This document shows, in pieces, positions 33,301 to 33,632 of a stretch of DNA of 33,632 bases. The notes under the pieces are model-generated. The model was not told where the DNA came from, searched no databases, and worked only from the letters and a program-made list of their open reading frames with translations. The first letter of the stretch is position 1. Each line of letters starts with the position of its first letter. The stretch covers positions 1-33,632 of the forward strand of contig NZ_AVCK01000023.1 in NCBI RefSeq assembly GCF_000747155.1, written 5' to 3'. This DNA comes from Arenimonas metalli CF5-1. GTDB taxonomy: Bacteria > Pseudomonadota > Gammaproteobacteria > Xanthomonadales > Xanthomonadaceae. Position numbers and translations under genes: made by a program.

Positions 33301-33538
33301 GGGCACGGCCAAGGGCGTCACCTTCGTCACGCTCGAGGACGAGGACGGCAGCGTCAGCGTGGTCATCTGGCAGGACCTCGGCGAACGCCAGCGCCGCGAG
33401 CTCGCCAACGCGCGGCTGCTCGCCGTGGATGGCCGCTGGGAGAAAGTGGACGGCGTCAGCCACCTGATCGCCGGCCGCCTGCACGACTTCTCGCACCTGA
33501 TGGGCGCGCTGCAGGTGTCCTCCCACGACTACTACTGA
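30311..33538 (+). CDS. dnaE2: Error-prone DNA polymerase DnaE2, with two in-frame palindrome insertions
   Basis: This 1075-aa C-family polymerase copies damaged DNA with low fidelity. After an odd 37-residue start comes the PHP domain (about 38-300, [18 protein letters not shown]). The catalytic aspartates are in PPDIDVDF (Asp402, Asp404), and a C-terminal OB domain ([19 protein letters not shown]) ends the protein. Residues 3-37 are encoded by a 102-bp perfect palindrome and residues about 816-839 by a GTAG REP pair. Neither breaks the frame, and the catalytic core appears intact, so activity is plausible but the tau/beta-binding side may be altered. Start ATG 30311 overlaps the imuB stop; ATG 30350 inside the palindrome is an alternative. 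Confidence 0.88.
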   Translation: MKQKAVPGSFSFSMRQPGAHAPGCLIEKENEPGTAFYAELHCLSNFSFLRGASSAKELFARAKALGYRALAITDEASMAGVVRAFEAAREAGIAMITGTELQLERGPKLVLLAETLAGYQRLCGWITLGRRRMRKGEYRLTMADLTGDTTGVLALWIPGAAPEAAHGAWVEANFPGRAWLAVELHRGPDDDARLQQLRDLGATLGLPLVAAGDVHMHARGRRALQDTVTAIRHRCTVREAGARLFPNGERHLRRLDVLARTYPPDLLAETTRIADRCTFTLDQLRYEYPREVVPEGHTPASWLRQLSDEGARWRWPTGVPDDVRRKIDDELTLIADLQYESYFLTVHDIVRFARSRGILCQGRGSAANSVVCYVLGITEVDPARIGMLMERFISRERKEPPDIDVDFDSTRREEVIQYVYERYGRERAALTAVATTYSGRSTIRDVAKALGLAPDQVDRLARTLGRWDSALPAEDRLREAGFDPDNAAIKRVLALTGQLLNFPRHLSQHPGGFVISDAPLHTLVPVENAAMPDRTVIQWDKDDLDTLGLMKVDVLGIGMLGAIARCLQLLRTSGRRDLTVQDIPAEDPAVYAMIQRADTVGVFQIESRAQMAMLPRLKPACYYDLVVQVAIVRPGPIEGKMVHPYLQRRQGREPVVYPSPALEKVLRRTLGIPLFQEQVMQIAIVAAGYTPGEADQLRRSMAAWKRHGGLEPHRERLLAGMRERGYDDAFAERIFEQVKGFGSYGFPESHAASYALVAYVSCWLKCHEPAAFTCALVNTPTHMGFYTPNQLLQEVRRQGVRVLPVDVRFSDWECSLESIGTEVPPTRATVGGTSVPKLSQPAIRLGFNQILGFPQAAAERLVIARARAPFRHLDDLAHRAGLDRRALDRLAEADALRGLAGHRNRARWAASGVEASLPLFEGLAASPEARVALPPPTPGERVLADYASTGTTLGPHPLRLLRKQLRAQRCRPSRELATLPHGAHIRHAGLVTLRQRPGTAKGVTFVTLEDEDGSVSVVIWQDLGERQRRELANARLLAVDGRWEKVDGVSHLIAGRLHDFSHLMGALQVSSHDYY
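30318..30419. repeat. Perfect 46-bp inverted repeat at the start of dnaE2
   Basis: Arms 30318-30363 and 30374-30419 are perfect reverse complements over 46 bp with a 10-nt loop (CGCACACGCA). The total is 102 bp, exactly 34 codons, without a stop in the dnaE2 frame. The right arm ends in TTTTT, so RNA from this strand looks like an intrinsic terminator. Its end pattern (A5, GGT, GGGT, ATT) is similar to that at 33546-33604, suggesting a related element family. Confidence 0.95.
32758..32827. repeat. GTAG-type REP pair within dnaE2
   Basis: Arms 32758-32788 and 32797-32827 are 31-bp inverted repeats with one mismatch and an 8-nt loop. The core TGTAGGAGGG...CTTCAG...CCCGAAGCTTT matches the REP at 18862-18926 with two compensating base changes. 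It is translated in the dnaE2 frame as [16 protein letters not shown] and following residues, which I do not recognise as DnaE2 family sequence. Confidence 0.9.
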
Positions 33539-33545
33539 GGTCAGC

Positions 33546-33604
33546 AAAAAAGGGGTCAGGGTAATTGTTCGTTTCAAACAAATAATTACCCTGACCCCTT
33601 TTTT
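33546..33604. terminator. Palindromic terminator after dnaE2
   Basis: AAAAAAGGGGTCAGGGTAATT (33546-33566) and its perfect complement (33584-33604) form a 21-bp stem. Including the inner bases, the arms reach 29 bp with two mismatches around a central C. A run of seven T ends the right side and six A begin the left side, so it can terminate transcription from both directions. It starts 8 bp after the dnaE2 stop. The GGGGTCAGG end is shared with the element in mrfA. Nothing else is seen up to the window end. Confidence 0.85.
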
Positions 33605-33632
33605 TAGGTTCTTCACCCAAGTCCGGGGAAGG

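Overview
The window is high-GC chromosomal DNA, probably from a gammaproteobacterium of the Xanthomonadaceae/Lysobacteraceae (Lysobacter-, Luteimonas- or Stenotrophomonas-like). This rests on four things: a lexA2-imuA-imuB-dnaE2 mutagenesis cassette, palindromic repeats starting with GTAG (the REP type known from Stenotrophomonas and Xanthomonas), a class II ribonucleotide reductase split into two genes, and many exported peptidases. I see no rRNA, tRNA, CRISPR array, integrase or transposase gene. This is ordinary chromosome decorated with small palindromic elements, not an island. Family assignments are by recognition of motifs, since no database search was possible.

Layout, left to right. 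Positions 1-61 hold the start of a leftward exported protein. Positions 281-4290 hold the B12-dependent ribonucleotide reductase: a promoter with a candidate NrdR site, nrdJa, a histone H1-like Lys/Ala-rich gene, then nrdJb (TSCPD domain and Cys-rich tail). Next come a secreted OB-fold-like protein, a four-helix membrane protein, an exported prolyl oligopeptidase (S9A) and a DUF4124-like protein. Positions 8703-12888 hold a desaturation locus: a leftward FabR/DesT-type TetR repressor followed directly by a ChrA-type transporter, and a divergent ferredoxin reductase plus fatty acid desaturase, like desT/desCB of Pseudomonas. Positions 12959-17776 hold a TonB_C-like exported protein, a DUF2007 protein behind a CRP-type site, a Tat-exported threonine aldolase-like PLP enzyme, and an overlapping operon of Sel1-repeat protein, second DUF2007 protein and EcsC-family protein.

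Positions 17791-22307 hold a leftward group of helicase (MrfA/YprA type), exonuclease (MrfB/YprB type) and DUF72 protein, probably for DNA crosslink repair. Then follow a TPR lipoprotein, an exported leucyl aminopeptidase (M17) and an exported S9 peptidase. Positions 27609-33604 hold the SOS mutagenesis operon lexA2-imuA-imuB-dnaE2, with its own promoter, candidate operator and terminator.

The most striking signal is how palindromic elements sit relative to the DNA-repair genes. A perfect 46-bp inverted repeat, 102 bp (34 codons) in total, lies in frame directly behind the dnaE2 start codon and ends in a T5 run like an intrinsic terminator. A GTAG-type REP pair lies in frame near codon 816-839 of the same gene. 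A third palindrome terminates the operon. In the mrfAB group, one element forms the 3' end of mrfA and a GTAG REP supplies the stop codon of mrfB. These insertions may have changed the expression and protein sequence of the mutagenic polymerase and the crosslink-repair enzymes.
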